Source: Gammaproteobacteria bacterium
Lineage (GTDB): Bacteria > Pseudomonadota > Gammaproteobacteria > UBA4575
Direction of reading: 5' to 3'
Assembly: GCA_026713925.1 (NCBI GenBank)
Contig: JAPONM010000025.1
Span: forward strand, 1-64,000
Length of the DNA stretch: 64,000 nucleotides
Part shown: piece by piece, positions 8,790-18,145 of the stretch
Layout of the letters: each line of letters begins with the position of its first letter
Position numbering within the stretch: position 1 is the stretch's first letter
Notes under the pieces: model-generated
Seen by the model: the letters and a program-made list of their open reading frames with translations, nothing else
What the model was told of the DNA's origin: nothing
The model's database searches: none
Translations under genes and position numbers: made by a program

Positions 8790-11081
8790 TTGAACTACCG
8801 TGAGTTTTTCAGCTTCACTCGGCTCTGGACGATGTTCGCAGTCTTGCTTGTTGTCATGTTCGGTATCCTGCTGCTGGTTGGTGGTCGGACATTCCAGCTA
8901 GCACCTCCTGTCCCTAAGGAGGTAGTCGAAATTGACGGTGACAGATCTTCCGTATTGTTCACGCGTGATGACATTCACCATGGCCGTGATGTCTGGCGAC
9001 GACTTGGCGGGATGGAACTGGGTTCGGTTTGGGGTCATGGAAGCTATTTGGCACCAGACTGGACTGCCGACCTGCTGCATCGTGAGGCAACGGCAATACT
9101 TGATGCTGATGGAGGCTTTGACACACTTTCTGAGCCGGAACAGGCTGCAAGAATTGCCACACTTGCTACAAGCATACGCATCAACACCTATAATCCCGAG
9201 ACTGGTCAGATCCTCGTCTCTGGCACGCGTGCTGATGCTATAGACGCTGTCACCTCGCATTACACGGCGCTCTTTGGGGGCACTGGGGATGGACCTGATG
9301 CTGAAAATCTGCGTGAGGCGTACGCGATCCCTAACCAGCCACTCGGTGAAGAGCCAGATGAAGATATACGGGCGCTTGTAGCATGGTGGTGGTGGACTTC
9401 ATGGGCTGCTTCGACATTACGGCCCGACGATACAGTCACCTACACAAACAACTGGCCACATGAACCGCTTGTCGGTAACCGGCCAAGCGGCTCGACATTT
9501 ATCTGGTCCTTCATATCCGTAGTGCTACTGATTGCCGGTATTGGTGCGCTGTGCTGGTTTTTTCTGCGCGAACGTGACGAATGGCAAAGGGACATCGAAC
9601 CTCTTGATGGCTATCCAGGCAACAACCCCATGGATGAAGTACAAGCAACGTCCTCAATGAAAGGTGTCATCAAATACATCTGGATTGTAGGTATATTGCT
9701 TGGCCTTCAAATTGTTTTAGGCGCAGTGACTGCTCATTATGCTGTGGAGGGGCATGATTTCTATGGGATTCCATTGTCCGAATTTGCACCCTATGCACTC
9801 ACCAGAACCTGGCATGTACAGCTTGCTGTTCTCTGGATTGCCACGGCCTGGCTAGGAGCAGGTCTGTACCTCGCCCCTATGATAGCCGGAACTGAACCGC
9901 CATTGCAGCGCCTTGGCGTGGATGTCCTCTGGATTGCCCTGGTGATTGCAGTCCTTGGCTCGCTTGCTGGCGAATGGCTTACCCTAACCGGGCGAATGAC
10001 TGATCCTTCTTTGGTCTACTGGTTTGGTCACCAGGGTTATGAGTTCCTTGACATGGGACGCTTCTGGCAGGTACTGATCTTTGCAGGCCTGCTTATTTGG
10101 CTGATTTTAATGATGCGGTGCCTGCTTCCTGCAATTCGCAGATCGGGGCCGGACAAGCATCTGTTGATACTGCTGCTGTTCTCATCAGCCGGGATTGGCC
10201 TGCTGTTTGGTGCCGGCCTCCTTTACGAGCGTGACACACATCTCACCATAGCCGAGTACTGGCGATGGTGGGTGGTGCATCTCTGGGTTGAGGGAGTGTT
10301 CGAGGTTTTTGCGACTGCCTGGGTAGCTTGGGCATTCGTCCACATGAGATTGCTAAGACCTTCAGCTGCTGCCATTTATGTTATGTTTTCTGCCATGATC
10401 TTTTTAGGTGGTGGAGTACTTGGTACATTCCACCACCTGTACTTTTCAGGTACACCTGAACCTGTCCTCGCGCTTGGCGCCGTGTTTTCGGCGCTTGAGG
10501 TGATTCCGCTAGCACTGATCGCCTTTGAGGCTCACGATCACTGGCGCGCGGAACGACATGCCCCATGGGTGCAACGCTATCACCTGCCACTGATGTTTTT
10601 TCTTGCGGTTGCCTTCTGGAATCTTGTCGGTGCAGGGGTACTCGGTTTTCTGATCAACCCGCCGCTTTCACTTTACTACCTGCAGGGTTTGCTAACCACA
10701 CCGGCCCATGGCCATGCCGCGTTGTTTGGTGTTTACGGCATGCTAGGTATTGGTCTCCTGCTCCTATGCCGTCGCGACCTGCCACAGGCGACAGGCACAT
10801 GGTCCGATCAAACCTTGAAATGGGTATTTTGGCTTTTCAACGGCGGACTTGCCCTCATGGTATTTGGTTCATTGCTGCCACAAGGAATCATTCAAGGACT
10901 GGTTTCGTTTGATCGCAGCTATTGGCATGCGCGTGCGCCCGAACTTCTGCATTCACCCCTCATGGAATCACTGGTCTGGCTGCGAGTACCAGGAGACATA
11001 GTATTTGCACTAGGAGCATTGCTGCTGCTAATTTTTCTGGTGCGGCTTGAAATTGGCTCTCGTACACAAGGGGACTCATAA
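8790..11081 (+). CDS. norB: Quinol-dependent nitric oxide reductase (qNOR)
   Basis: This is an inner-membrane enzyme reducing 2 NO to N2O with electrons from quinol. At 763 residues it has the length of the fused single-subunit qNOR, with an N-terminal transmembrane helix (13-31), a periplasmic cytochrome-c-like domain without CxxCH (40-235), and then the 12-helix heme-copper oxidase core. Ligand candidates are visible: His342 (WHVQL), His497 and Glu501 (HLWVEG), His548/549 (FHHLYF) and His640/642 (HGHAALF). The TTG start is supported by AAGGAGG 5 bases upstream; no ATG fits. It is noticeably more GC-rich than its neighbours and lies next to an IS remnant, which suggests acquisition. No norC, norQ or NO regulator is adjacent, consistent with a detoxification enzyme. 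Confidence 0.96.
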   Translation: MNYREFFSFTRLWTMFAVLLVVMFGILLLVGGRTFQLAPPVPKEVVEIDGDRSSVLFTRDDIHHGRDVWRRLGGMELGSVWGHGSYLAPDWTADLLHREATAILDADGGFDTLSEPEQAARIATLATSIRINTYNPETGQILVSGTRADAIDAVTSHYTALFGGTGDGPDAENLREAYAIPNQPLGEEPDEDIRALVAWWWWTSWAASTLRPDDTVTYTNNWPHEPLVGNRPSGSTFIWSFISVVLLIAGIGALCWFFLRERDEWQRDIEPLDGYPGNNPMDEVQATSSMKGVIKYIWIVGILLGLQIVLGAVTAHYAVEGHDFYGIPLSEFAPYALTRTWHVQLAVLWIATAWLGAGLYLAPMIAGTEPPLQRLGVDVLWIALVIAVLGSLAGEWLTLTGRMTDPSLVYWFGHQGYEFLDMGRFWQVLIFAGLLIWLILMMRCLLPAIRRSGPDKHLLILLLFSSAGIGLLFGAGLLYERDTHLTIAEYWRWWVVHLWVEGVFEVFATAWVAWAFVHMRLLRPSAAAIYVMFSAMIFLGGGVLGTFHHLYFSGTPEPVLALGAVFSALEVIPLALIAFEAHDHWRAERHAPWVQRYHLPLMFFLAVAFWNLVGAGVLGFLINPPLSLYYLQGLLTTPAHGHAALFGVYGMLGIGLLLLCRRDLPQATGTWSDQTLKWVFWLFNGGLALMVFGSLLPQGIIQGLVSFDRSYWHARAPELLHSPLMESLVWLRVPGDIVFALGALLLLIFLVRLEIGSRTQGDS

Positions 11082-11127
11082 ATCATTTGACATTTTCTCT
11101 GGCGTTGTCAGATGGTAATGATGGCAC

Positions 11128-11150
11128 TACAGTACCGGAGTCGTACTGTA
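11128..11150. repeat. 8-bp dyad downstream of norB
   Basis: TACAGTAC (11128-11135) and GTACTGTA (11143-11150) flank a 7-base loop 46 bases after the norB stop. There is no U-tract, so it may be a weak terminator or a protein-binding dyad. The 282-base gap up to the next gene otherwise shows nothing recognisable. Confidence 0.35.
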
Positions 11151-11363
11151 TGTATAACCTACTGTCTTATACGTATCTATAGGTATTATCTTATATATTT
11201 CCTACAAGCTACCCTGCATAGAAGATCAAGCTGAAGTGGTAGTTGCAATAGCAGGAGACAAAGCTAGGAACACACTTGTACTCCGATAATCCTATTACGC
11301 AGTATAGGATACTTTAGACCGGTGAGTGAGCGCAGCCACACTCTTGGATGTATGACCCTGTCT

Positions 11364-11573
11364 TTAAGGATGGGGGCTCGTCAATCTATTTTTAAAATGC
11401 AGAAGCACTGTTTCATACCGCGTTCCATGCATGTTTTGATTATCCAGCCCAAGGATGTCATCAATTTGACTTACTAAGGTGTCGTTCATGTCAAGATTAT
11501 TTGCAATAGTCATTATCATGTCAGCCACAGCATTCATTTCTCCTTCATGACCCTCGTATTCAGACTCACTCAT
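11364..11573 (-). CDS. Small acidic hypothetical protein
   Basis: This is a 69-residue soluble protein rich in Asp and Glu (N-terminus MSESEYEGHEGEMNA), predicted mainly helical, with no Cys and no membrane segment. The start at ATG 11573 is set by GGAGG about 6 bases upstream; a TTG four codons earlier would overlap that site. I do not recognise a family. It lies between norB and the IS3 remnant on the opposite strand. The good ribosome binding site makes a real gene likely. Confidence 0.6.
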   Translation of the reverse strand: MSESEYEGHEGEMNAVADMIMTIANNLDMNDTLVSQIDDILGLDNQNMHGTRYETVLLHFKNRLTSPHP

Positions 11574-11724
11574 ATTGCCCTCCAAACCAATTTGTAACTA
11601 TTAGGATTTCTTGATCAGTTTGATTTCAAGGCAATAATAATATCATGCATCTGAGGATCTTCCCATAAACCAGTCCAAAGCGTTTGCGAAACTGGAAAAA
11701 TCTCTGGTATGGGGAGAAAAAATC

Positions 11725-12400
11725 ATGGCGCGCAAGCGTTATTCGGTGGAGCAGATTGTTGCTGCAGTCAAGGTCCATGAGAATGGCACATCGATCGGCG
11801 AGATATGTCCCAAGATGGGGACTCGGAAGCTACTTTTTACCGATGGAAGAAGGATAACGGAGGACTCGAGCCGAACTCGGTTAGAGAACTCAAGCCGCTA
11901 GTGAGGAGAATGAGCGCCTGAAGAAGCGGGTAGCGGGATGGAGCCTGGACTAGGCGAGGTTGCAAAACCTCATGCGCTGGACGTGGTGATCGACTCGCAG
12001 CAGGTTTCTGCTGCGCGATCTTCAGTGCTCATACCGGTTCAGTGAGCGACATGCATGCCGGGTGTTGCGGTGATCGAGGACGACGTGCAGGTAGGTCAGT
12101 TACAAGCCTGGTCAGGAAGCATTGCACCGTCGGGAAGGGCTCCATATGAACCCCAAGCGGGTCTACCTACTGTAGTGACCCTGATGTTCAGTCGATCTGG
12201 CAGGCCTACGGACGATGCATAGATCGAGTTGCTTACCCGTAACTTCCGGGATGAGTGTTTTGAACCTGTACGGGTGCTTGCCATGGGAGGATGCACAGGA
12301 GAAGATCAAGGCTTGGAGGCAGGAGTATAATGAGAGCCAGCCTCACAGAGCTTTCAACAACCTGTCATCCAATGGGAACGCAGTATTGAAGGTCGCATGA
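11725..12400 (+). pseudogene. Degenerate IS3-family transposase (orfA plus fragments of orfB)
   Basis: Translation from ATG 11725 gives MARKRYSVEQIVAAVKVHEN, the typical helix-turn-helix start of IS3-group OrfA. In shifted frames follow ATFYRWKKDNGG-like and VRELK residues, then OrfB fragments: HREGLHMNPKRVY near 12127-12170, FRDECF near 12243-12263, and KAWRQEYNESQPHRAFNNLS near 12310-12369 (the DDE-domain C-terminus, normally W-R-x-Y-N-x-x-R-P-H). Several frameshifts and stops are present, and the middle of orfB is missing or unrecognisable, so it cannot make a working transposase. I could not identify terminal inverted repeats. GC content is higher than in flanking DNA. Confidence 0.85.
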
Positions 12401-12432
12401 CCCGCCAGCTTCACTTTCGGGATGGTATCAAT

Positions 12433-12462
12433 GATGCGAGTTATCAAATGATAACTCGCATC
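12433..12462 (-). terminator. Perfect 13-bp stem hairpin between IS remnant and hydrolase gene
   Basis: GATGCGAGTTATC (12433-12445), loop AAAT, and GATAACTCGCATC (12450-12462) form an uninterrupted 13-bp stem. It lies 18 bases beyond the hydrolase stop on the minus strand. A U-tract is lacking, so termination is plausible but not certain. It may instead belong to the mobile element end. Confidence 0.55.
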
Positions 12463-12480
12463 TTAGAGTCAGACTTAGGG

Positions 12481-13341
12481 TTAAAGGTTTACACCTTTCC
12501 ATTCAGTGACAAAGTCATGAATATACTTTGCGACTTCATCAGGTCGATCTTCCTGCACCCAATGTCCAGCGCGTTCAATATATTGCACTCGCGTAGGGCC
12601 AGAAATTCTTTCTTTTAGCTTCTCTGCAGCAGTTGCAGACATGAAGTTATCTTTCTCACCCCACATCACCATTGTCGGACATGTAATTTTGCTATGATCA
12701 ACATCTGTATCTGATTGTTGCGGGTCAGCTGCAATACGTATTAATGATTTAAAACCTGTCATGCCAGGGCCTCGCCCCCAGAATTGCAAATAATTTTGTT
12801 TGCAATTCTTATCTGTAAAAGGTGCACCATCATAGCTACCCATACGCATCAATGCCGGAAATCCTGCAACTGCCTGCCCCAATGCTTGTTGTAAAACTTC
12901 ATCAGGGGCACCATCCAATCCAGCGAGAGCTTCCACCTCACACACTGGCCATTGGTCAAAGCAAACGGGGTTAATCAGTACTAAACGAGTGATGTAGTCG
13001 CAATACTTTGTAGCAAACACCTGAGCTACGCCGCCTCCATGGTCGTGCGCGACTAGAATGACGTTTCCTTTTAAACCAAGGCCTTCAATTACGCCCTTAA
13101 CTGCTTCCGCTTGATTCATAAAGGAATGCTTAAACTTATTTAATGGCATATCTGATTGTCCATATCCCACCATATCCATAGCTAGTGTACGATACCGATC
13201 TTTTAGAAGTCCCTGTACATGCCTCCATAGTCTAGCGTTCGTTGGAATACCATGAACCATAAGCAGCGTTTCATCACCTGAACCAGATTCTTCTATATTT
13301 ATATTTATATTTATCCCATCGACTGTTACTTCTTGTTTCAT
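12481..13341 (-). CDS. Alpha/beta hydrolase with Asp nucleophile (haloalkane dehalogenase/epoxide hydrolase type)
   Basis: This 286-residue alpha/beta hydrolase has the oxyanion region MVHGIPTN (28-35), a nucleophile elbow AHDHGGG with Asp100 instead of Ser, a conserved acidic residue near 231 (WGEKDNF) and catalytic His260 (RAGHWVQED). An Asp nucleophile in HDxGG is the hallmark of haloalkane/fluoroacetate dehalogenases and epoxide hydrolases. Which reaction it carries out cannot be decided: halide-stabilising Trp or epoxide-activating Tyr residues would need alignment. The ATG at 13341 is preferred because AAGGAGA lies just upstream; seven more codons upstream are in frame. It stands as a single gene flanked by the hairpin and the tRNA pair. 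Confidence 0.88.
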   Translation of the reverse strand: MKQEVTVDGINININIEESGSGDETLLMVHGIPTNARLWRHVQGLLKDRYRTLAMDMVGYGQSDMPLNKFKHSFMNQAEAVKGVIEGLGLKGNVILVAHDHGGGVAQVFATKYCDYITRLVLINPVCFDQWPVCEVEALAGLDGAPDEVLQQALGQAVAGFPALMRMGSYDGAPFTDKNCKQNYLQFWGRGPGMTGFKSLIRIAADPQQSDTDVDHSKITCPTMVMWGEKDNFMSATAAEKLKERISGPTRVQYIERAGHWVQEDRPDEVAKYIHDFVTEWKGVNL

Positions 13342-13581
13342 ACTATTTTCTCCTTTACGCATAAATATTTTTGTTCTCGATCGACAAGGCTATTATGAAA
13401 TAATACCTTAAAATGACTTTTATAAAGTTGGTATTAGTTTATGGAAATCAGTCTTCAATGAAGCCTGTTGAACCTGCAGAATATGGACTGGTACGATAAA
13501 TTGGTTTAGGAATAAAGTACTGTTATTACTATATTTTATAGACCTTATTAGATTTTCTCGGATATTATAGGATGGTTCAAT

Positions 13582-13669
13582 TGGTGCCCGGGGCCGGAGT
13601 CGAACCGGCACGCCCGATACGGGCGAGGGATTTTAAGTCCCTTGCGTCTACCTATTCCGCCACCCGGGC
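13582..13669 (-). tRNA. tRNA-Leu (UAA)
   Basis: The cloverleaf starts GCCCGGGTGGCGG at 13669. It has a long variable arm as expected for Leu, anticodon TAA within GGGACTTAAAATCCC, T-arm GGTTCGACTCC and an encoded CCA at 13584-13582. It is 5 bases downstream of tRNA-Cys on the same strand. It corresponds to leuZ of E. coli. Confidence 0.97.
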
Positions 13670-13674
13670 TAGAT

Positions 13675-13748
13675 TGGAGGCTAGGACCGGAATCGAACCG
13701 GTATTGACGGCTTTGCAGGCCGCTGCATCACCACTCTGCCACCTAGCC
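13675..13748 (-). tRNA. tRNA-Cys (GCA)
   Basis: Acceptor GGCTAGG pairs with CCTAGCC, anticodon GCA lies within CGGCCTGCAAAGCCG, T-arm is GGTTCGATTCC, and CCA is encoded. It is transcribed with tRNA-Leu. In E. coli glyW-cysT-leuZ lie together beside pgsA; here this pair is separate from tRNA-Gly. Confidence 0.97.
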
Positions 13749-13831
13749 CTGTAAGTTAGCAAGAATCAAAAGCGTTGCTGCTCATAGTATGCGCAGATAC
13801 TTTAAGATTACACATCGAAACAATCCTGTGC

Positions 13832-14854
13832 TTAGCCACCAATATATGACATTTCTACTTTTGGTAGCAAAGCTGTTTCCGATGTGCGAATTTCTGAGTA
13901 ACGGTCAGCGCGTTTTGCCCATACGGACCCTATCACATCTGCAATATACTTATCATCGGCACCTTCACGCAACAGATGCCGCAAATCACGCCCCTGTGTT
14001 GCAAACAAACAGGTATACAGCTTCCCTTCAGCAGACAATCTTGCCCGCGTGCAGTTTTGGCAAAATGGCTGCGTTACAGATGAAATTACGCCGATCTCCC
14101 CTCCTCCATCCTGATACCGCCAACGCTTTGCAACTTCTCCTTGATAGTTAGCGTCAACTGGAGTCAAGTCAAACTCCTTGCGGATTTCACGGATAATATC
14201 TGCCGCAGAAAACACTTCATCCATCTTCCAGTGATTGGTGTGGCCTACATCCATGTATTCGATAAAGCGAAGAATTTTCCCGCTTCCATGAAAATATCTG
14301 GCCATGGGCAAAATTGAACTCTCATTGATGCCATTTTTAACAACGGTATTGATTTTTACAGGAGTGAGTCCCGCCGATTCTGCATGTCCGATCGCTTGGA
14401 GCACCTGCTCTACATTAACATCTACATCACTGATTAGTCTGAAGGTTGCATCATCGAGTGTATCCAAACTAATGGTAACCCGTTTTAAACCGGCTTCTTT
14501 AAGTTCTACCGCTAGCACTTCAGAAAGCAGGACGCCATTCGTTGTCAAACTGATATCTTCTATTGAATCTATATTTGCTAATTGCCGAACCAGTGTAGGC
14601 AAATTTTTACGTAATAGGGGTTCCCCTCCTGTCAACCGTATTTTTCTAACACCTAAAGAGGCAAATATTTTCGAAACCCGGGTGATTTCTTCAAAACTTA
14701 GCAACTGTTCCCTGTGTAAAAATTTATAATCTGCGTTAAACACTTCTTTCGGCATGCAATAGGTACAACGAAAATTACACCGGTCTGTGACCGAAATCCG
14801 AAGATCTTTTATCGGGCGTGAAAGGGTATCAAGAGTTAGTGTGGTATTTTCCAT
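13832..14854 (-). CDS. moaA: GTP 3',8-cyclase MoaA
   Basis: This radical SAM enzyme carries out the first step of molybdopterin synthesis (GTP to 3',8-cyclo-H2GTP). The N-terminal 4Fe-4S site is CNFRCTYC (Cys26, Cys30, Cys33), followed by LTGGEPLLR. The C-terminal second cluster site has Cys265, Cys268 and Cys282, and the protein ends with the characteristic Gly-Gly tail (YIGG). It is 340 residues from ATG 14854; a GTG ten codons upstream (14884) is the alternative. Other Moco genes in the window are moeB, mobA and mobB; no molybdoenzyme is seen. Confidence 0.96.
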   Translation of the reverse strand: MENTTLTLDTLSRPIKDLRISVTDRCNFRCTYCMPKEVFNADYKFLHREQLLSFEEITRVSKIFASLGVRKIRLTGGEPLLRKNLPTLVRQLANIDSIEDISLTTNGVLLSEVLAVELKEAGLKRVTISLDTLDDATFRLISDVDVNVEQVLQAIGHAESAGLTPVKINTVVKNGINESSILPMARYFHGSGKILRFIEYMDVGHTNHWKMDEVFSAADIIREIRKEFDLTPVDANYQGEVAKRWRYQDGGGEIGVISSVTQPFCQNCTRARLSAEGKLYTCLFATQGRDLRHLLREGADDKYIADVIGSVWAKRADRYSEIRTSETALLPKVEMSYIGG

Positions 14855-14933
14855 AATTGAAAGGCAATCCAGTCCAGCCAGCACTTTATTTCATGTAAGC
14901 ACTTAAATAATAACAAAGTTTCCCCACCTAAAT

Positions 14934-16463
14934 ATGAAAACAGGCCATTATAAGCTTATCTGCCTAATTGCCGGGCCTGTATTTTCACTGATTATCTACC
15001 TTTTGCTTCCTGAACAGTATCTAGGAAGCAATGGAGAAATGATGGGGCTCGGTTATTCGGCAAAGGCCACACTTGCAATGCTGGTGTGGATGGCTACATG
15101 GTGGCTAACCGAAGCTACCGATATTCGCGTGACAGCACTGCTGCCAATTGTACTGTTTCCGATATTCGAGGTGAGTTCGATCAAGGATGCTGCGGCACCA
15201 TATGCATCGCATATTATTTTTCTATTGCTAGGTGGTTTCGTTATTGCCATGGCTATTCAACGTTGGGGCCTGGATAAAAGGATGGCCCTTGGGATATTAA
15301 GCAAGGTAGGAAGTACTCCATCTCGCATTGTTGGCGGATTCATGCTTGCCACAGCACTCTTAAGCGCATTTATTTCGAATACCGCTACTACAGCCATGAT
15401 GCTACCTATCGGATTAAGTGTAATTGGCCTGGTTGTCCTCAATGAAGGTAATACAAATGATGACCAACGAGGCCAAGCATTCGCAACCTGCATTATGTTA
15501 AGCATTGCCTATGCTGCATCCATAGGCGGGGTTTCGACTGTAATAGGGACTATGCCCAATTCATTTGCTGTATCTTTTATTCGTGATGCGATTGACACAC
15601 CATACCAGCAGGATATCAGCTTCTTTGAATGGTCACAGATTGGTGTGCCTGTAGTTTTAGTGTTATTGCCTGTTAGCTGGTGGCTGCTGACTAAGATCAT
15701 CTACAAGATTGACAAAATCAAGCTGTGCGATTCTGCAACATCTCTGAGAAGAAAAAAACTTGCACTGGGTGCAATGAGCTATGAAGAAAAAGCCGTGCTT
15801 AGTGTTTTTAGCTTTACTGCGCTGATGTGGCTGGGTCGTACCAATCTACAAGCTATCGAAATTTCACTGAATGGAAATATCCTGACCCCACTTGCCGGGC
15901 TAACAGATTCAGGAATAGCCATGTTGGGGGCTGTCTTGCTTTTTATTATTCCCGCTAAAAACACTGCTGGTAGATTTATCTTGCAATGGGAAGACCTGAA
16001 AAACCTGCCTTGGGGTATCTTGCTGCTACTCGGTGGCGGGTTAAGCCTTGCAACGGCTGTCAAAGCCAACGGAGTCGCGGAGTTTATCGGTGCACAGGCA
16101 ACTGCCTTGTCATCTTTACCATTGTTTCTGGTTTTACTGATAATTGTCGGTGCAGTCGTTTTTCTTACTGAATTGACCTCGAATACCGCAACGACTGCTA
16201 CACTGGTGCCAATTCTTGCAGCAATTGCCCCCGCATTAAATGTTCACCCCTATACTCTAGTGATCCCAGCATCCATTGCTGCAAGTTGTGCATTCATGCT
16301 ACCCATTGCTACACCACCCAACGCGATAGTATTTGGCTCAGGACATATTACCTCGCGTCAGATGCGTAAAACCGGATTCTGGCTAAACCTTATCTGCTTG
16401 ACAATCATTACCCTGCTCGCATTTACGCTGAGCAGTTTTATGGTCAAACTGATCACAGAATAA
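14934..16463 (+). CDS. SLC13/DASS family anion:sodium symporter
   Basis: This is an inner-membrane carrier of 509 residues with about 11-12 hydrophobic segments and the two signature SNTATT repeats (residues 148-153 and about 411-416) that bind Na+ and the carboxylate or sulfate substrate. The sequence most resembles bacterial dicarboxylate/citrate carriers of the DASS group. Sulfate is an alternative substrate that sequence alone does not exclude. It is divergent from moaA and ends 8 bases from the convergent lyase gene. The hydrophilic loop around residues 255-290 is the usual cytoplasmic connector. Confidence 0.9.
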   Translation: MKTGHYKLICLIAGPVFSLIIYLLLPEQYLGSNGEMMGLGYSAKATLAMLVWMATWWLTEATDIRVTALLPIVLFPIFEVSSIKDAAAPYASHIIFLLLGGFVIAMAIQRWGLDKRMALGILSKVGSTPSRIVGGFMLATALLSAFISNTATTAMMLPIGLSVIGLVVLNEGNTNDDQRGQAFATCIMLSIAYAASIGGVSTVIGTMPNSFAVSFIRDAIDTPYQQDISFFEWSQIGVPVVLVLLPVSWWLLTKIIYKIDKIKLCDSATSLRRKKLALGAMSYEEKAVLSVFSFTALMWLGRTNLQAIEISLNGNILTPLAGLTDSGIAMLGAVLLFIIPAKNTAGRFILQWEDLKNLPWGILLLLGGGLSLATAVKANGVAEFIGAQATALSSLPLFLVLLIIVGAVVFLTELTSNTATTATLVPILAAIAPALNVHPYTLVIPASIAASCAFMLPIATPPNAIVFGSGHITSRQMRKTGFWLNLICLTIITLLAFTLSSFMVKLITE

Positions 16464-16471
16464 ATACTCAG

Positions 16472-17332
16472 CTATTCCCCATATTTCTCAGATAGCCTGT
16501 ACTTTTCTTCTACACCAATCAGTTCATTGAACTCGGAGAAACTGAACAGATCACCCTCCATTTCAAGTGTTGTACCTTTCTGATACAAAAGCGAGTAAGA
16601 ATTACGAAGTGCATGGCTAGCTGCAAACAACCCTGTCAACGGGTACAGGATAAGCTCAAAACCAAGTGCCTCTAGCCGCTCTTTTGGCAACACAGGGGTT
16701 TTCCCTCCTTCAATCATATTGGCAACAAGGGGCTTTGGAGCCTGCAGGCCAATTTTTTCAAGCTGCCTAATTGAGCCAGGAGCTTCAACAAAGCCTGCGT
16801 CGGCTCCTAACTCGCGCGCTTTGGTCACACGTGCAATCGCCTCATCTAGCCCGTAAACGGCCTCTGCGTCCGTACGTGCCACGATGAAGAAATCATGTTC
16901 CCCTCGTGCATCTACTGCAGCTTGAATTTTTTGCAGGTAATCCTTTCGTGCAATGACTTTCTTGTTGCGCATGTGGCCGCATTTTTTAGGCCATACTTGA
17001 TCTTCCAGAAAACAGCCTGCAGCACCGGCATTTATCAAAAGTTCAACCGTTCTGTACACATTAAGCGGATTTCCGTACCCAGTATCTGCATCGACGATGA
17101 CTGGAAACGAAACACTGCTACAAATTGCACGCGCCCGCTCAATGACTTCAGTCTGTGTCAGTAGACCAAAATCCGGCTCGCCAATTGTGGCAGCAGCAAG
17201 CGAATACCCGGAAATGAATCCCATAGGAAATCCAGCTTGCTCTGCAAGCTTTGCAGATAAGGTGTCATAAATGCCAGGAAAAGCCAGCGCACCAACCTGA
17301 TTCAGGATTTCTCGAACACTGCATGCTGCCAT
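16472..17332 (-). CDS. Isocitrate lyase/PEP mutase superfamily protein
   Basis: This is a TIM-barrel enzyme of 286 residues with DADTGYG (81-87) and Glu-Asp at 110-111 for Mg binding, and the KKCGH loop (116-120) that carries the catalytic Cys of lyases. These features fit (methyl)isocitrate lyase, 2,3-dimethylmalate lyase or oxaloacetate decarboxylase-like members. No prpC, prpD or glyoxylate-shunt gene is adjacent, so the exact substrate is left open. It is convergent with the carboxylate carrier, which hints at use of imported di- or tricarboxylates. Confidence 0.85.
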   Translation of the reverse strand: MAACSVREILNQVGALAFPGIYDTLSAKLAEQAGFPMGFISGYSLAAATIGEPDFGLLTQTEVIERARAICSSVSFPVIVDADTGYGNPLNVYRTVELLINAGAAGCFLEDQVWPKKCGHMRNKKVIARKDYLQKIQAAVDARGEHDFFIVARTDAEAVYGLDEAIARVTKARELGADAGFVEAPGSIRQLEKIGLQAPKPLVANMIEGGKTPVLPKERLEALGFELILYPLTGLFAASHALRNSYSLLYQKGTTLEMEGDLFSFSEFNELIGVEEKYRLSEKYGE

Positions 17333-17451
17333 GAATATTCTCCATATCTTGTAAACAGTGGGAAATTGCAGGTAGCTTATGTACCATTAGGTGTAAACAA
17401 GCCTCAGAAGCATCAACAGACCAATTTACACCCTTTGCAAGTATACCCCGT

Positions 17452-17949
17452 GTGCTAAAGATTAAACGATTATTTTACTTCCTTGTCCTGCTGCTTTTCC
17501 TGTGCAGCAGTGTTGTCTGTGCATCAGGCTGGACAGAAGTCAGAACACTAGAAGGAAAAATCACGACACTTTCACAGCATTTTGAAAAAGGCAAATGGAC
17601 ACTGGTAATGCTGTGGTCAGCTGATTGCAGCGTCTGTGTCCGGGAGTATCCTGCAATATCCGACTTTCATACTCGTCACAGGAATATTGATGCAAAAGTA
17701 ATTGGTGTATCGCTTGATGGCTATTCCGAATTGGAGAAAATTACTCGACATATTGATGAAATGCCTATGTCATTTAACAACCTAGTAGGCGAATCGCTCG
17801 TCGTCGCCTTCCAGTACAAGACTGCAACTGCTAAGTCACTTCAGGGAACTCCTACGTACTTGATATTCAATCCCCAAGGGCAGCTTGCAGGTCATCATGT
17901 TGGGCCAGTAAACCCAGAGGTTTTGGAAAAGTTTATTCTCCTCTATTAG
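17452..17949 (+). CDS. TlpA/ResA-like periplasmic thioredoxin-fold protein
   Basis: It has a signal peptide or membrane anchor at residues 5-25 (ends VVCAS), followed by a thioredoxin fold with redox motif CSVC (Cys59-Cys62) in LWSADCSVC, and the cis-Pro region QGTPTY. It is 165 residues, the usual length for TlpA-like disulfide reductases acting on cytochrome c maturation or on oxidised periplasmic proteins. The GTG start is the only one that keeps the signal peptide. No cytochrome maturation genes are adjacent. Confidence 0.87.
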   Translation: MLKIKRLFYFLVLLLFLCSSVVCASGWTEVRTLEGKITTLSQHFEKGKWTLVMLWSADCSVCVREYPAISDFHTRHRNIDAKVIGVSLDGYSELEKITRHIDEMPMSFNNLVGESLVVAFQYKTATAKSLQGTPTYLIFNPQGQLAGHHVGPVNPEVLEKFILLY

Positions 17950-18059
17950 TGACCAGGTCGTTTGGCCTTATAAAATTTGGATTCCATAGCAGTGAGTTTA
18001 GTTTTGCCAATGCAAATTCAGCAAGCATTTCCGATCAATATCAAACTCATCGGTCTCGC

Positions 18060-18091
18060 ACCTGCAATTTCGATAGAATCCTGTTGCAGGT
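18060..18091. terminator. Inverted repeat between convergent genes
   Basis: ACCTGCAA (18060-18067) and TTGCAGGT (18084-18091) form an 8-bp perfect stem with a 16-base loop in the 196-base gap between the converging TlpA-like and EamA genes. A second stem, CTGTCA/TGACAG (18143-18148 and 18157-18162), overlaps the EamA stop. Neither has a strong U-tract. Confidence 0.4.
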
Positions 18092-18145
18092 CTCCACCAT
18101 ATTCTTTTGTATAGTACAGCCTACCTATAGAATACATGTGCCCTG

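Noticed and set aside
11725-12400. Intact transposase
   Set aside because: Frameshifts and stops split it, so it is listed as a pseudogene.
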